A DNA stretch of 64,000 nucleotides from Lentzea pudingi (lineage in GTDB: Bacteria; Actinomycetota; Actinomycetes; Mycobacteriales; Pseudonocardiaceae), in the NCBI RefSeq assembly GCF_014646255.1, contig NZ_BMNC01000014.1:124001-188000 (forward strand), in the 5' to 3' direction. Each line of letters starts with the position of its first letter. Within the stretch, counting starts at the first letter, position 1. The translations under genes and the position numbers were made by a program. Shown one piece after another: positions 8,626-15,586 of this stretch. Below the pieces are notes generated by a model, which worked only from the letters and a program-made list of their open reading frames with translations, was not told the DNA's origin and did no database searches.

Positions 8626-9411
8626 GTGGCAGGTGGTGGAGTCGCACTGCTGCTGCGGACCGCTGCGCTCGGCGGCCTGACCGCCGCCGCCTGGCTGCTG
8701 AGCGGCACGACCGCTTCCGCCAGCCCCGAGGAACCGCCGGCCGTCGAGATCACCACCGAGGCCGCGGTCGAGACCCCGCAGCTGCTCGAGGACCCCGCCG
8801 GGTGGGCCGAGGCCCTCACGGCGTCGATCGTCGAGAAGCGCCAGCCGGTCGAGCTCGTCCCACCGCCGGTCGTCACGAAGCCGGAAGAAGACACCGAGGA
8901 GCCCGACGAGGGCCCGGTCCTCGACTTCACCGGCGGCTCGAACAGCAACACGCGCTCCGGCACGGTCCGCAACGAGGCGCCGCCCGAGGTCGTCCAGGCC
9001 AAGGCCAGGGTGCGCGCCGCCAAGATCGCGGCGAAGATCGCCGCCGAGCTCCCACCGCCGCCTCCTCCTCCGCCACCCGCACCCGTGCTGGTGGCCAAGA
9101 AGGCCGTGCCGCTCCTGCCCGACCTTCCGGTGCCCGCTCCCGTGAAGACCGAACCCGCGCCGGTGAGCGACTACAACTGGTCCACCCCCGGCCCGGACGC
9201 GCCGCTGCCCGTACCGCAGCAGGCCCCCGTGGTCGCGACGGCCTCCGCGTCGTCCGGCCACACCGACAACTCCGGCGGCACGCGCGGCGTGCTCGCTGTT
9301 CTGACGTCGCACAACTCGCTCTTCCCGCCCACCACGTGGTCGGTCGAGGAGCGTCGCGACGGCACTGCGCCCGGCAGCATTCCGGGCCTGCCCGCCACGT
9401 CACCCGACTGA
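8626..9411 (+). CDS. Secreted proline-rich protein
   Basis: 261 aa from GTG 8626, chosen because a signal-peptide-like segment (GVALLLRTAALGGLTAAAWLLSG, then SASP) follows directly and GGTGAT lies just upstream; the alternative GTG at 8545 adds an uncharacteristic 27 residues. The rest is low-complexity: acidic, then poly-Pro (about nine prolines in a row near 9055-9080), then Pro/Val-rich linkers ending in LPATSPD. No enzymatic domain is seen. The C-terminal LPATS resembles a sortase LPXTG motif, but no hydrophobic tail follows, so sortase anchoring is unlikely. Probably an exported wall-spanning or surface protein of unknown role. Confidence 0.7.
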   Translation: MAGGGVALLLRTAALGGLTAAAWLLSGTTASASPEEPPAVEITTEAAVETPQLLEDPAGWAEALTASIVEKRQPVELVPPPVVTKPEEDTEEPDEGPVLDFTGGSNSNTRSGTVRNEAPPEVVQAKARVRAAKIAAKIAAELPPPPPPPPPAPVLVAKKAVPLLPDLPVPAPVKTEPAPVSDYNWSTPGPDAPLPVPQQAPVVATASASSGHTDNSGGTRGVLAVLTSHNSLFPPTTWSVEERRDGTAPGSIPGLPATSPD

Positions 9412-9706
9412 GTCCGACAGGACCAGTCTGCCCTCTGCGCGATTTGTGACCGTCCAGTTCCGTCGCGCCAGTAACTCCTCCTCTTATTTCCCGTTGTACG
9501 CAAGGAACCCAGTCTTCCTGACCTGCCAACCGCGCCCTGGCAGGTCGGGTCTGGTCCGAGTGCCGCGCTGCCCCCGCAGGCTCGGACCACACGGGAAACC
9601 TGCGGACGGGGGACGCCAATCCCTGGGTCGTCCCCCGCCGCAGGCCTCTCGTTGGCAAGTTCGTCGGCCCGGTCTCCACCGCTGCGGGAGACCGGGCCGA
9701 CGTGTT
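9412..9706. other. Structured intergenic region with consecutive hairpins
   Basis: No gene is seen. Four successive inverted repeats: 9521-9528/9538-9545 (ACCTGCCA/TGGCAGGT), 9552-9560/9581-9589 (TGGTCCGAG/CTCGGACCA), 9599-9605/9638-9644 with inner 9608-9615/9629-9636 (CCTGCGG and GGGGGACG with their complements), and the strong terminator at 9662-9702. The last fits termination of the MocR gene; the other three have no obvious purpose and could belong to a small RNA. Confidence 0.5.
9662..9702. terminator. Strong bidirectional hairpin terminator
   Basis: A 16-bp near-perfect stem (CGTCGGCCCGGTCTCC with its complement) and short loop, 5 bp beyond the stop of the MocR gene. Confidence 0.8.
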
Positions 9707-11122
9707 TCACGCGACCGGCACGGACAGGTCGGCGTCCGCCGCAAATCCTGTTCCTGCAACAGATGCAGCCACCACACCCAAACGGGCTATCGCCTCGCGC
9801 AGCACTTCGGGCGACTGCGTGTACGGCACTCGGAGCATCTGCTCGCACCCTCCGTGCACCGCGAAGCGAGGGCCGGGGACGAGCCGCAGGCCGTAGTTCT
9901 GCGCCACCACCGCGATGCGCGTGCTCACCGGCCCGTCGAGCGAGCACCACACCCCGAGCCCGCCGGCCGGCACGTCGAAACTCCACTGTGGACAATGTTC
10001 CCGCAACGCCGCGACTGCCACGTCCCGTTGCGTCAGGGCCTCCTCGCGCCGTTGCCGCAGAACGCTTTCCGGCGACTCCAGCAACGCTGCCAGCACGAGC
10101 TGCTCGAACACCGGGGTGCCCAGGTCGATCGCCGCCCGCGTCGACAGCAGCCGGTGCACGACGTCCGCGGACGCCCTGATCCACCCGATCCGCAGTCCGC
10201 CCCAGTGCGACTTGCTCGCGGATCCCAGCGTCACCACCGAATCCCCGCCGAACGCGGCCATCGGCAGCGGTTCCGGCGAGCCGTCGAGCGCGAGCTCCAC
10301 CAATGTCTCGTCGACGACCCACGGCGTACGCGCTTTCCTCAGCACGGCGGACAGCGACTCCCGCGACTCGGACGACATCCGCAGTCCGGTCGGGTTCTGG
10401 AAGTCCGGGATCAGGTAGGCCAGCCGGGGACCCGCCTGGCGCAGCGCGGCCTCGAAGCCGTCGAGGTCCCAGCCGTCCGCGAGCATCGGCACGGGCACCG
10501 GGATGCCGAACGACGCCCGCACCGCCTCCAGCGCGTTGGGGTAGCTCGGCTGCTCCACCAGCACCCGGTCGCCGGGCCCGGCGAAGAGCCGCAGCACCAG
10601 CGCCCACGCGTGCTGCGCCCCGGACGTCACCACGATCTGGTCGGGCGAGGTCGGCAGTCCCCGAGCCGTGTACCGGTCGGCGATCCGCTGCCGCAGCACC
10701 GGGAGGCCCCGCTCGTCGTACCCGTGCGACGCGAGGTGCTCCGGCATCTGGCCCATCGCCACCTCCATGGCGAGCCGCACGGACGGCAGCGCGCGCGGCG
10801 CGGCACGGGACAGGTCGATCAACGTGTCGTCGCCCCCGGTGATCCCGCCCCCGCCACCGACTGGCCCGTTGATCCACGACCCGGCCCCGCGCCGCGACTC
10901 CACGACCCCCTCGGCCCGCAGCTGGTCGAGTGCCGCGGTGATGGTGGTGCGGCTCACGGGGAGCGCCTCGGTGAGCTCCCGTTCCGACGGCAGCCGAGTC
11001 CCGACGGGCAGCCGTCCGTCCGCGACCAGCAGTTTCATGGCCGAGACGAGATCGACAACGCACTGCCGGGGCCCGCCACGACGCCACTCGCCGAGCAGCT
11101 TCGCGAGCCGGACTCCGGACAT
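9707..11122 (-). CDS. MocR family regulator (GntR wHTH fused to aminotransferase domain), YczR-like
   Basis: 471 aa. An N-terminal GntR winged helix at about residues 20-90 (PVGTRLPSERELTEALPVSR) is fused to a fold-type I aminotransferase domain with NPTGLR and the PLP lysine in SASKSHWGGLRIGW. ATG 11122 is used; the longer start at 11215 would run into the divergent gene's control region. MocR proteins sense PLP or amino-acid adducts and bind direct repeats. The divergent neighbour encodes a YczE-like membrane protein, the same pairing as YczR-YczE, so it probably controls that gene. Confidence 0.9.
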   Translation of the reverse strand: MSGVRLAKLLGEWRRGGPRQCVVDLVSAMKLLVADGRLPVGTRLPSERELTEALPVSRTTITAALDQLRAEGVVESRRGAGSWINGPVGGGGGITGGDDTLIDLSRAAPRALPSVRLAMEVAMGQMPEHLASHGYDERGLPVLRQRIADRYTARGLPTSPDQIVVTSGAQHAWALVLRLFAGPGDRVLVEQPSYPNALEAVRASFGIPVPVPMLADGWDLDGFEAALRQAGPRLAYLIPDFQNPTGLRMSSESRESLSAVLRKARTPWVVDETLVELALDGSPEPLPMAAFGGDSVVTLGSASKSHWGGLRIGWIRASADVVHRLLSTRAAIDLGTPVFEQLVLAALLESPESVLRQRREEALTQRDVAVAALREHCPQWSFDVPAGGLGVWCSLDGPVSTRIAVVAQNYGLRLVPGPRFAVHGGCEQMLRVPYTQSPEVLREAIARLGVVAASVAGTGFAADADLSVPVA

Positions 11123-11145
11123 ACGTCCACCTGGTGGGAGCATGA

Positions 11146-11185
11146 GGCCAATTATGCCAAATTGGCTATGGATTACCAGGCCAAT
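11146..11185. promoter_or_regulatory. MocR binding sites: repeated GGCCAAT
   Basis: Two direct GGCCAAT copies start at 11146 and 11179, 33 bp (about three helical turns) apart, with an inverted copy (ATTGGC, 11161-11166) between them. They lie in the 82-bp gap between the divergent MocR and YczE-like genes. Spaced direct repeats are the usual MocR recognition mode. Confidence 0.7.
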
Positions 11186-11204
11186 CAGGGCGCAACATGG
11201 CCAC

Positions 11205-11858
11205 ATGGCCTCCATGACCGCACTCCACCAGGTCTCCGTCCGGATCTCACCCGCCCGTCGCCTCCCGCAGCTCGCCGCAGGGCTGTGGCTCTACGGCGCG
11301 AGCATGGCGATGCAGATCCGCGCGACTCTCGGCCTGAACCCGTGGGACGTGCTGCACCAGGGCCTCACGAAAATCACCGGCCTGAGCTTCGGGCTGATCA
11401 CCGCCATCACCGGCGTGCTGGTTCTCCTGCTGTGGATCCCCCTCAGGCAGAAACCCGGCATCGGCACGATCGCGAACGTCGTGGTCATCGCCGTCAGCGT
11501 CGACGTGACGCTCTCGCTCCTGCCCGCGCCGGAGGGACTGCTGCCCAGGATTGTGTTCCTGACGCTGGGCATCGTGCTCAACGCGGTGGCGTTCGCCGCG
11601 TACGTCGGCTCCCGCCTCGGACCGGGCCCGCGCGACGGCCTGGTCACCGGGTTCTGCCGCCGCACGGGGATCTCCCTGCGGCTCACGCGGACCGTGCTCG
11701 AACTGCTCGTGCTCGGCACCGGCTGGCTGCTCGGCGGCACGGTCGGCATCGGCACGGTCCTCTACGCGCTCGGCATCGGGCCGCTCGCGCAGCTGTTCCT
11801 GCCCGCGCTCACCTGGCGCGAGCGCTCGCGGCCCGCTTGCGGATCTCCGCGTACGTGA
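11205..11858 (+). CDS. YczE/YitT-like integral membrane protein
   Basis: 217 aa; ATG 11205 or the in-frame ATG at 11214. About five or six membrane helices (for example GLWLYGASMAMQIRATLGL, LITAITGVLVLLLWIPL, IVFLTLGIVLNAVAFAAYVG). The YczE landmarks LGLNPWDVLHQGL and the second-half GPGPRDGLVTG indicate an internally duplicated fold. The family pairs with MocR regulators and may transport a vitamin B6- or amino-acid-related compound, though no substrate is established. Its 3' end overlaps the convergent Clp-N gene by 50 bp. Confidence 0.82.
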   Translation: MASMTALHQVSVRISPARRLPQLAAGLWLYGASMAMQIRATLGLNPWDVLHQGLTKITGLSFGLITAITGVLVLLLWIPLRQKPGIGTIANVVVIAVSVDVTLSLLPAPEGLLPRIVFLTLGIVLNAVAFAAYVGSRLGPGPRDGLVTGFCRRTGISLRLTRTVLELLVLGTGWLLGGTVGIGTVLYALGIGPLAQLFLPALTWRERSRPACGSPRT

Positions 11859-12336
11859 CCTCCCGCTCCGTCAGCACCTCGGCCACGATTCCCTTGCCCT
11901 GCAACAGAGCCAGCAGGATGTGCTCCACACCCAGGTAGTTGTGGCCGAGGTCGCGCGACTCGCGCAGCGAGTTCTCCAGCGCCTTCTTGAAGTCCTGCTC
12001 CAGCGGCATCCCGAACCACCGCCGGCGCGGCCCCGGTCGCAGCACCCCGGTGCCGAGGGACTGCTCAGCCGACTCGATCACGGCGTCGACGTCGATCCCC
12101 AAGCCCCGCAACGCTTCCGCGTCGGCCTTGGTCAGCCCGCCCTTGCGCCGGTAGTCCCGGAACGCCGTCTCCAGCTCGTCGCGCGGCAGGTCGAACCCGG
12201 CCAGCACCGGCGCGCCGAGCACGGCCAGCAGCAGGTGCTCCACGCCGACCTCGGCGGCGTGGCCCTGCTCCGCCTCCCGCACCGCGGCCTTGACCGCCTC
12301 ACGGGCTTCCTTCGTGAACCGTTCCGCGATCATCAT
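11809..12336 (-). CDS. Clp N-domain (Clp repeat) protein without ATPase
   Basis: 175 aa. Two Clp-N repeats, one starting at ERFTKEAREAVKAAVREAEQ with VGVEHLLLAVL and a second with NSLRESRDLGHNYLGVEHILLALL. These are the adaptor/substrate-binding repeats of ClpC, but there is no AAA domain. Such stand-alone proteins may modulate ClpC or bind substrates or arginine-phosphorylated proteins. ATG 12336 overlaps the stop of the upstream HTH gene (ATGA), so the two are co-translated. Confidence 0.87.
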   Translation of the reverse strand: MMIAERFTKEAREAVKAAVREAEQGHAAEVGVEHLLLAVLGAPVLAGFDLPRDELETAFRDYRRKGGLTKADAEALRGLGIDVDAVIESAEQSLGTGVLRPGPRRRWFGMPLEQDFKKALENSLRESRDLGHNYLGVEHILLALLQGKGIVAEVLTEREVTYAEIRKRAASARAR

Positions 12337-12542
12337 CGCCCCCCGTGCTTCTTGTGGACCGCCTGGCGGGATACCCCGAGCTCCGCCGCGATGTCCTGCC
12401 ACGACCAGCCCTGCGCCCGCGCACTGCGGACCTGGGCGGCCTCCAGATGTTCGAGCAGTCGCCGCAACGCGCTGACGGCCCGCAACCCGACCTTCGGGTC
12501 ACGATCCCCAGCCGCTGTGGCGAGATCCGTCGCTTCCGTCAT
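12333..12542 (-). CDS. Small HTH DNA-binding protein
   Basis: 69 aa. The C-terminal HTH reads SWQDIAAELGVSRQAVHKKH, a resolvase/sigma-4-like helix-turn-helix, after an N-terminal helix (VGLRAVSALRRLLEHLEAAQ). Co-transcribed with the Clp-N gene through an ATGA overlap. Two palindromes lie just upstream of its start, so it probably represses itself and possibly the divergent phosphatase gene. Small HTH plus Clp-N pairs recur in actinomycetes. Confidence 0.85.
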   Translation of the reverse strand: MTEATDLATAAGDRDPKVGLRAVSALRRLLEHLEAAQVRSARAQGWSWQDIAAELGVSRQAVHKKHGGR

Positions 12543-12546
12543 GATG

Positions 12547-12587
12547 TCAACGTACGTTGACAACCCGCATCCGTCAACCAATGTTGA
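12547..12587. promoter_or_regulatory. Paired TCAAC-N4-GTTGA operators
   Basis: A perfect 14-bp palindrome TCAACGTACGTTGA (12547-12560) and a second TCAAC-CAAT-GTTGA (12574-12587), 27 bp apart, in the 61-bp gap between the small HTH gene and the divergent PP2C-like gene. Most likely bound by the HTH protein, controlling both directions. Confidence 0.75.
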
Positions 12588-12603
12588 CACGTACGGTGGC
12601 AGC

Positions 12604-13311
12604 GTGAAGATCGAGACCGCTGAGCAGGGGGCTCCGGGCCGGGTCACCGAGGACCGGATCAGGGTCCTGCCGAACGCCGTCGTGGTGCTCGACGGCGTGA
12701 CATCGCGAACCAGGCCTCCGGACCGCAACGGTGGTTGGTACGCCTCGAAACTCGCCGACGAGCTAGCCGAGCTGATCACCGACACCGACCCGTTGGCGGA
12801 CGTCCTCACCCGAGCCATCACGAACCTCGTCGAGGAACACGACCTCGTCCCCGGCGACTCGCCGGCCGCGACCGCGTCGATCGTGCGCTGGACCGAAGAG
12901 ACCGTCGACGCGCTCGTCCTGTGCGACACCCCGATCGTCGCGTTCGGACAGTCCACTCGGGTCCTCGAGGACACCCGGCTCGAAGACCTCCGGCCCGACC
13001 CGGACATCCTCAGGTGGAAGAACAAACCCGGCGGCTACTGGGTCGCGGAGGCCGATCCCGCCGCCGGAAATCAAGCCCTGACGACCTGGCGCCGCGACGA
13101 GACCAAGAGTGTGATCGCTCTCACAGACGGCGTCTCCTGCGGGGTGTCCGAGTACGAACTCTTCACATGGGAAGACCTGAATCAATTGCCTCTGGGCGAA
13201 GTGCTCGACCGAATCCGGGAAGCGGAGTGCGGTGATTCGGAACACCGGCGGTGGCCTCGCTACAAAACGCACGACGATCAGGCGATCGCCCGAATCACCT
13301 TCAGCGCATAA
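12604..13311 (+). CDS. PP2C-like protein phosphatase domain protein
   Basis: 235 aa, GTG start preceded by GGTGG. PP2C-type aspartate motifs appear in order: TEDR near residue 16, VVLDGVTS (about 30), ALTDGVSCG (about 178) and DDQAIARI near the C-terminus, consistent with a metal-dependent phosphatase fold. It is shorter and more divergent than Stp/PrpC enzymes, and the canonical first motif (RxxNED) is not intact, so activity is uncertain. Divergent from the HTH/Clp-N pair with shared operators; a strong terminator follows the stop. Confidence 0.75.
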   Translation: MKIETAEQGAPGRVTEDRIRVLPNAVVVLDGVTSRTRPPDRNGGWYASKLADELAELITDTDPLADVLTRAITNLVEEHDLVPGDSPAATASIVRWTEETVDALVLCDTPIVAFGQSTRVLEDTRLEDLRPDPDILRWKNKPGGYWVAEADPAAGNQALTTWRRDETKSVIALTDGVSCGVSEYELFTWEDLNQLPLGEVLDRIREAECGDSEHRRWPRYKTHDDQAIARITFSA

Positions 13312-13312
13312 C

Positions 13313-13348
13313 GAAAGAAGCCCCGCAGAACTCTGCGGGGCTTCTTTC
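13313..13348. terminator. Rho-independent-like terminator
   Basis: GAAAGAAGCCCCGCAGA pairs with its complement across a 2-nt loop; located directly after the PP2C-like gene, and also at the 3' side of the minus-strand tRNA cluster. Confidence 0.9.
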
Positions 13349-13358
13349 GAAGGAGGTA

Positions 13359-13432
13359 TGGCCAGGGGCGGGGTCGAACCGCCGACCTACCGCTTTTCAG
13401 GCGGTCGCTCGTACCAACTGAGCTACCTGGCC
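13359..13432 (-). tRNA. tRNA-Phe (GAA)
   Basis: 74 nt; acceptor GGCCAGG, anticodon loop CTGAAAA, T-arm GGTTCGACCC; CCA is not encoded as a full triplet. Last of three tRNAs on this strand. Confidence 0.97.
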
Positions 13433-13463
13433 ATGAACTGTGATATCTCAACCACAGGAAAAG

Positions 13464-13537
13464 CGACCCAGACGGGACTCGAACCCGCGACCTTCGCCGT
13501 GACAGGGCGACGCGCTAACCAACTGCGCCACTGGGCC
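13464..13537 (-). tRNA. tRNA-Asp (GTC)
   Basis: 74 nt; acceptor GGCCCAG pairs with CTGGGTC, anticodon loop CTGTCAC, T-loop GGTTCGAGTCC. Confidence 0.97.
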
Positions 13538-13589
13538 TTGCTCTTGCTTGTCGTACTGTACTGCATGCAAGGTACTGCATGTTACTGCG

Positions 13590-13662
13590 TGCCCCCAACG
13601 GGATTCGAACCCGCGCGACCGCCTTGAAAGGGCGGGATCCTAGGCCGCTAGATGATGGGGAC
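13590..13662 (-). tRNA. tRNA-Glu (TTC)
   Basis: 73 nt; acceptor GTCCCCA, anticodon loop CTTTCAA, T-loop GGTTCGAATCC. First tRNA of the Glu-Asp-Phe cluster. Confidence 0.97.
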
Positions 13663-13811
13663 TAGCTGGTCTCTGGAAGCATCGTAAGCATATGCCATGG
13701 GTCCACGCACCTCCAAAACGGGGGTCCCACTTGTGTGCTGACCTGCCCAAACCCCCTCCAAGCGCGGATCGGCCAGATCAACAAACGCCTGTTCAGGGCT
13801 GTTCGGGCCGT

Positions 13812-14441
13812 TCACGCGGGTTCGGACGCACTTTGTGATCCAGACAACTCCCACGCGGGAGCCGTGATGCAGGGCAGCACGTGGCCCAGGACCTCGCGGA
13901 TCCGCGAGGGGAAGTCCGCGCACTCCGTCGTCGCGGAGGAGATCAACCGCGAACCGAGAGCCGCGCTGCACAACGTCCGCGCGACGGCCTCCGGGTCGAC
14001 GCCGGGACGCAGGTCTCCGCGTTCGGCCGCCTCGATCACGTACGTGGCGACGAGCTTCTCCCACATGAGGTGCGTGCTCGGGACGCCCGGATAGCCGACC
14101 TCGCGATCGGCGTTGAGCCGCACGCCGGCGCGCAGCACCACGTCGGCGGCCATCCGGTCGGCCGACTCGGCGAACATGCCGTGCAGGGCGCTGAGCGGGT
14201 CGACGCCGCGCAACCGCCACGACTCCCTCACCTGCGCCCACAGCTCGGTCTGCCGCTCGACCAGGGCGTCCGCGACCGCTTCCTTGGAGGGGAAGTGGAA
14301 GTAGAACGCGCCCTTGGTCAGTCCGGCGCGCGCGAGCACGGCGGTCAGCGACGTGCGCTCGTAGCCGAGCCGGTCGAACTCCTGCGCCGCGGCGTGGAGT
14401 ATCGCCTCGCGTGTCGCGTGCGCCCGGTCCTGCTGGGTCAT
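13812..14441 (-). CDS. TetR family regulator, gamma-butyrolactone-receptor-like
   Basis: 209 aa. An N-terminal TetR HTH (ATREAILHAAAQEFDRLGYERTS and KGAFYFHFPSKEAVADALVE) is followed by an all-helical ligand domain. The HTH and overall length resemble ScbR/ArpA-type gamma-butyrolactone receptors and pseudo-receptors. No butenolide synthase or secondary-metabolite cluster is adjacent, so the ligand and targets are open. A large inverted-repeat element lies 10 bp upstream of its start and may interfere with or provide its promoter. Confidence 0.87.
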   Translation of the reverse strand: MTQQDRAHATREAILHAAAQEFDRLGYERTSLTAVLARAGLTKGAFYFHFPSKEAVADALVERQTELWAQVRESWRLRGVDPLSALHGMFAESADRMAADVVLRAGVRLNADREVGYPGVPSTHLMWEKLVATYVIEAAERGDLRPGVDPEAVARTLCSAALGSRLISSATTECADFPSRIREVLGHVLPCITAPAWELSGSQSASEPA

Positions 14442-14451
14442 GGGTAGAGGT

Positions 14452-14549
14452 TAGGCCCTGTCCTGTGAGTCTCGTCGGGCGACAGCGGCGGTCGAGGGCC
14501 CCGGAGGCGCCCGCGTCTGTCACCTGACGAACTCGCAGGACAGCGCCTA
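14452..14549. repeat. 98-bp palindromic MITE/REP-like element
   Basis: The left arm (14452-14485) and right arm (14517-14549) are imperfect inverted repeats about 33 bp long. They share TAGGC-N-CTGTCCTG-Y-GAGT and a distal GACAG, with a few mismatches and one bulged C; the ends are TAG...CTA. No coding capacity. It looks like a non-autonomous transposable element or REP sequence. Confidence 0.65.
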
Positions 14550-14663
14550 GCCGTTGCCGCTAAAGAGACCCGTGGGTATGTTTCGAGGTGCGGCCCTGTT
14601 CTGCAGACGCGCTCCGGGGGGTGCGCGCCTGGAGTCAGGGCCGCTTTCGCGTACGCACGACCT

Positions 14664-14909
14664 TCACCGTTGCGCCGGTGGCAGCCCGCCGTCCTCGCCC
14701 GGTGACAGGCCGAGCATGTCCAGGAGCATCCGGCAGTCCTCCGCGCCCAGCGCGCTCCGCGCGACCGCGAGCCTGGCCCGGTGGACCTGGTCGTCGGAGA
14801 TCCGTGATGGCTCTCCGCTGCGTTGGGCCGGCACGCTCGGCCCGCCCTGCCGCGACATGCTGTCGTCCTGTGTGAACAGGAACTTCCGCACTTCCAGTGA
14901 CCCGCTCAT
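14664..14909 (-). CDS. Small hypothetical protein (81 aa)
   Basis: ATG 14909 is preceded by GGGGAGGG at a good distance, which favours a real gene. The protein is hydrophilic with a basic-acidic helical C-terminus (DDQVHRARLAVARSALGAED, CRMLLDMLGLSPGED). No family recognised, no membrane segment. Alone on its strand between the repeat element and the next gene. Confidence 0.6.
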   Translation of the reverse strand: MSGSLEVRKFLFTQDDSMSRQGGPSVPAQRSGEPSRISDDQVHRARLAVARSALGAEDCRMLLDMLGLSPGEDGGLPPAQR

Positions 14910-15063
14910 GAGCACCCTCCCCGACTTGAGGTTGGCGCGAGGCTAAGCGACCTGGGACAACGGCCGCAGCCCCCCGCAGAGTGATTCCATCGACACCCAG
15001 CGTTACTTTCCGTACAGGTGCCGGGTGTGTCCGGTGGAGAACTGGCCAGTGGATGATGGACAG

Positions 15064-15324
15064 ATGACCGACCCCACGCCGGAGCCTTCCCCCGAAGCAG
15101 AGGGCCAAAACGCGTCCCAGATACCGGGTTCCGCCGAGCAGCAGGCCATCTTCCAGGCGCTCAGCGGCATCAACCTGAACACGATCGACGCCGACATCGA
15201 GTCGGCGTTCGGCTCACGGATGGCCGAGCTCGACAAGATGCTCGAGGGCCTCGACGAGCTGGTCAACAAGATCGAGGGCGACCTCCAGAACCTGGACCAG
15301 CCCAAACCCGAGAGTCCTCAGTAG
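15064..15324 (+). CDS. Small acidic coiled-coil hypothetical protein (86 aa)
   Basis: ATG 15064. A disordered Pro/Glu-rich N-terminus precedes an amphipathic helix (SRMAELDKMLEGLDELVNKI) likely to form a coiled coil. No known family. It ends 6 bp before the copper operator, so it is not part of that operon. Confidence 0.65.
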   Translation: MTDPTPEPSPEAEGQNASQIPGSAEQQAIFQALSGINLNTIDADIESAFGSRMAELDKMLEGLDELVNKIEGDLQNLDQPKPESPQ

Positions 15325-15330
15325 ATCGGT

Positions 15331-15345
15331 TACCCCAGGGGGGTA
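15331..15345. promoter_or_regulatory. Candidate CsoR copper operator
   Basis: TACCCC-AGG-GGGGTA, the G/C-tract palindrome typical of CsoR sites, 35 bp upstream of copZ. Expected to be released on Cu(I) binding. No csoR gene is in the window. Confidence 0.7.
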
Positions 15346-15379
15346 TACACTCGGAGCTCCGAAGAGAGAAAGGGCTCCG

Positions 15380-15586
15380 ATGTCCGTCAGCGCCACCTAC
15401 ACCGTCACCGGCATGACCTGCGGCCACTGCGTCAGCTCCGTCACCGAGGAGCTGACCGAGGTCTCCGGCGTCACGGGTGTCGACGTCGTCCTGGAGACCG
15501 GTGCCGTCACCGTCACGAGCGACCGCGAACTCGACCGCGCCGAGGTCGTCGCCGCCGTGACCGAGGCCGGGTACCAGGTCGCATGA
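15380..15586 (+). CDS. copZ: Copper chaperone, HMA domain
   Basis: 68 aa, single heavy-metal-associated domain with GMTCGHC at about residues 11-17. The Gly-His between the Cu-binding cysteines suits a soluble chaperone delivering Cu(I) to CopA. Overlaps copA by ATGA. Induced through the CsoR-like operator upstream. Confidence 0.93.
   Translation: MSVSATYTVTGMTCGHCVSSVTEELTEVSGVTGVDVVLETGAVTVTSDRELDRAEVVAAVTEAGYQVA

Noticed and set aside
9404..9411. Sortase anchoring of the Pro-rich protein (LPATS)
   Set aside because: No hydrophobic helix or basic tail follows the motif.
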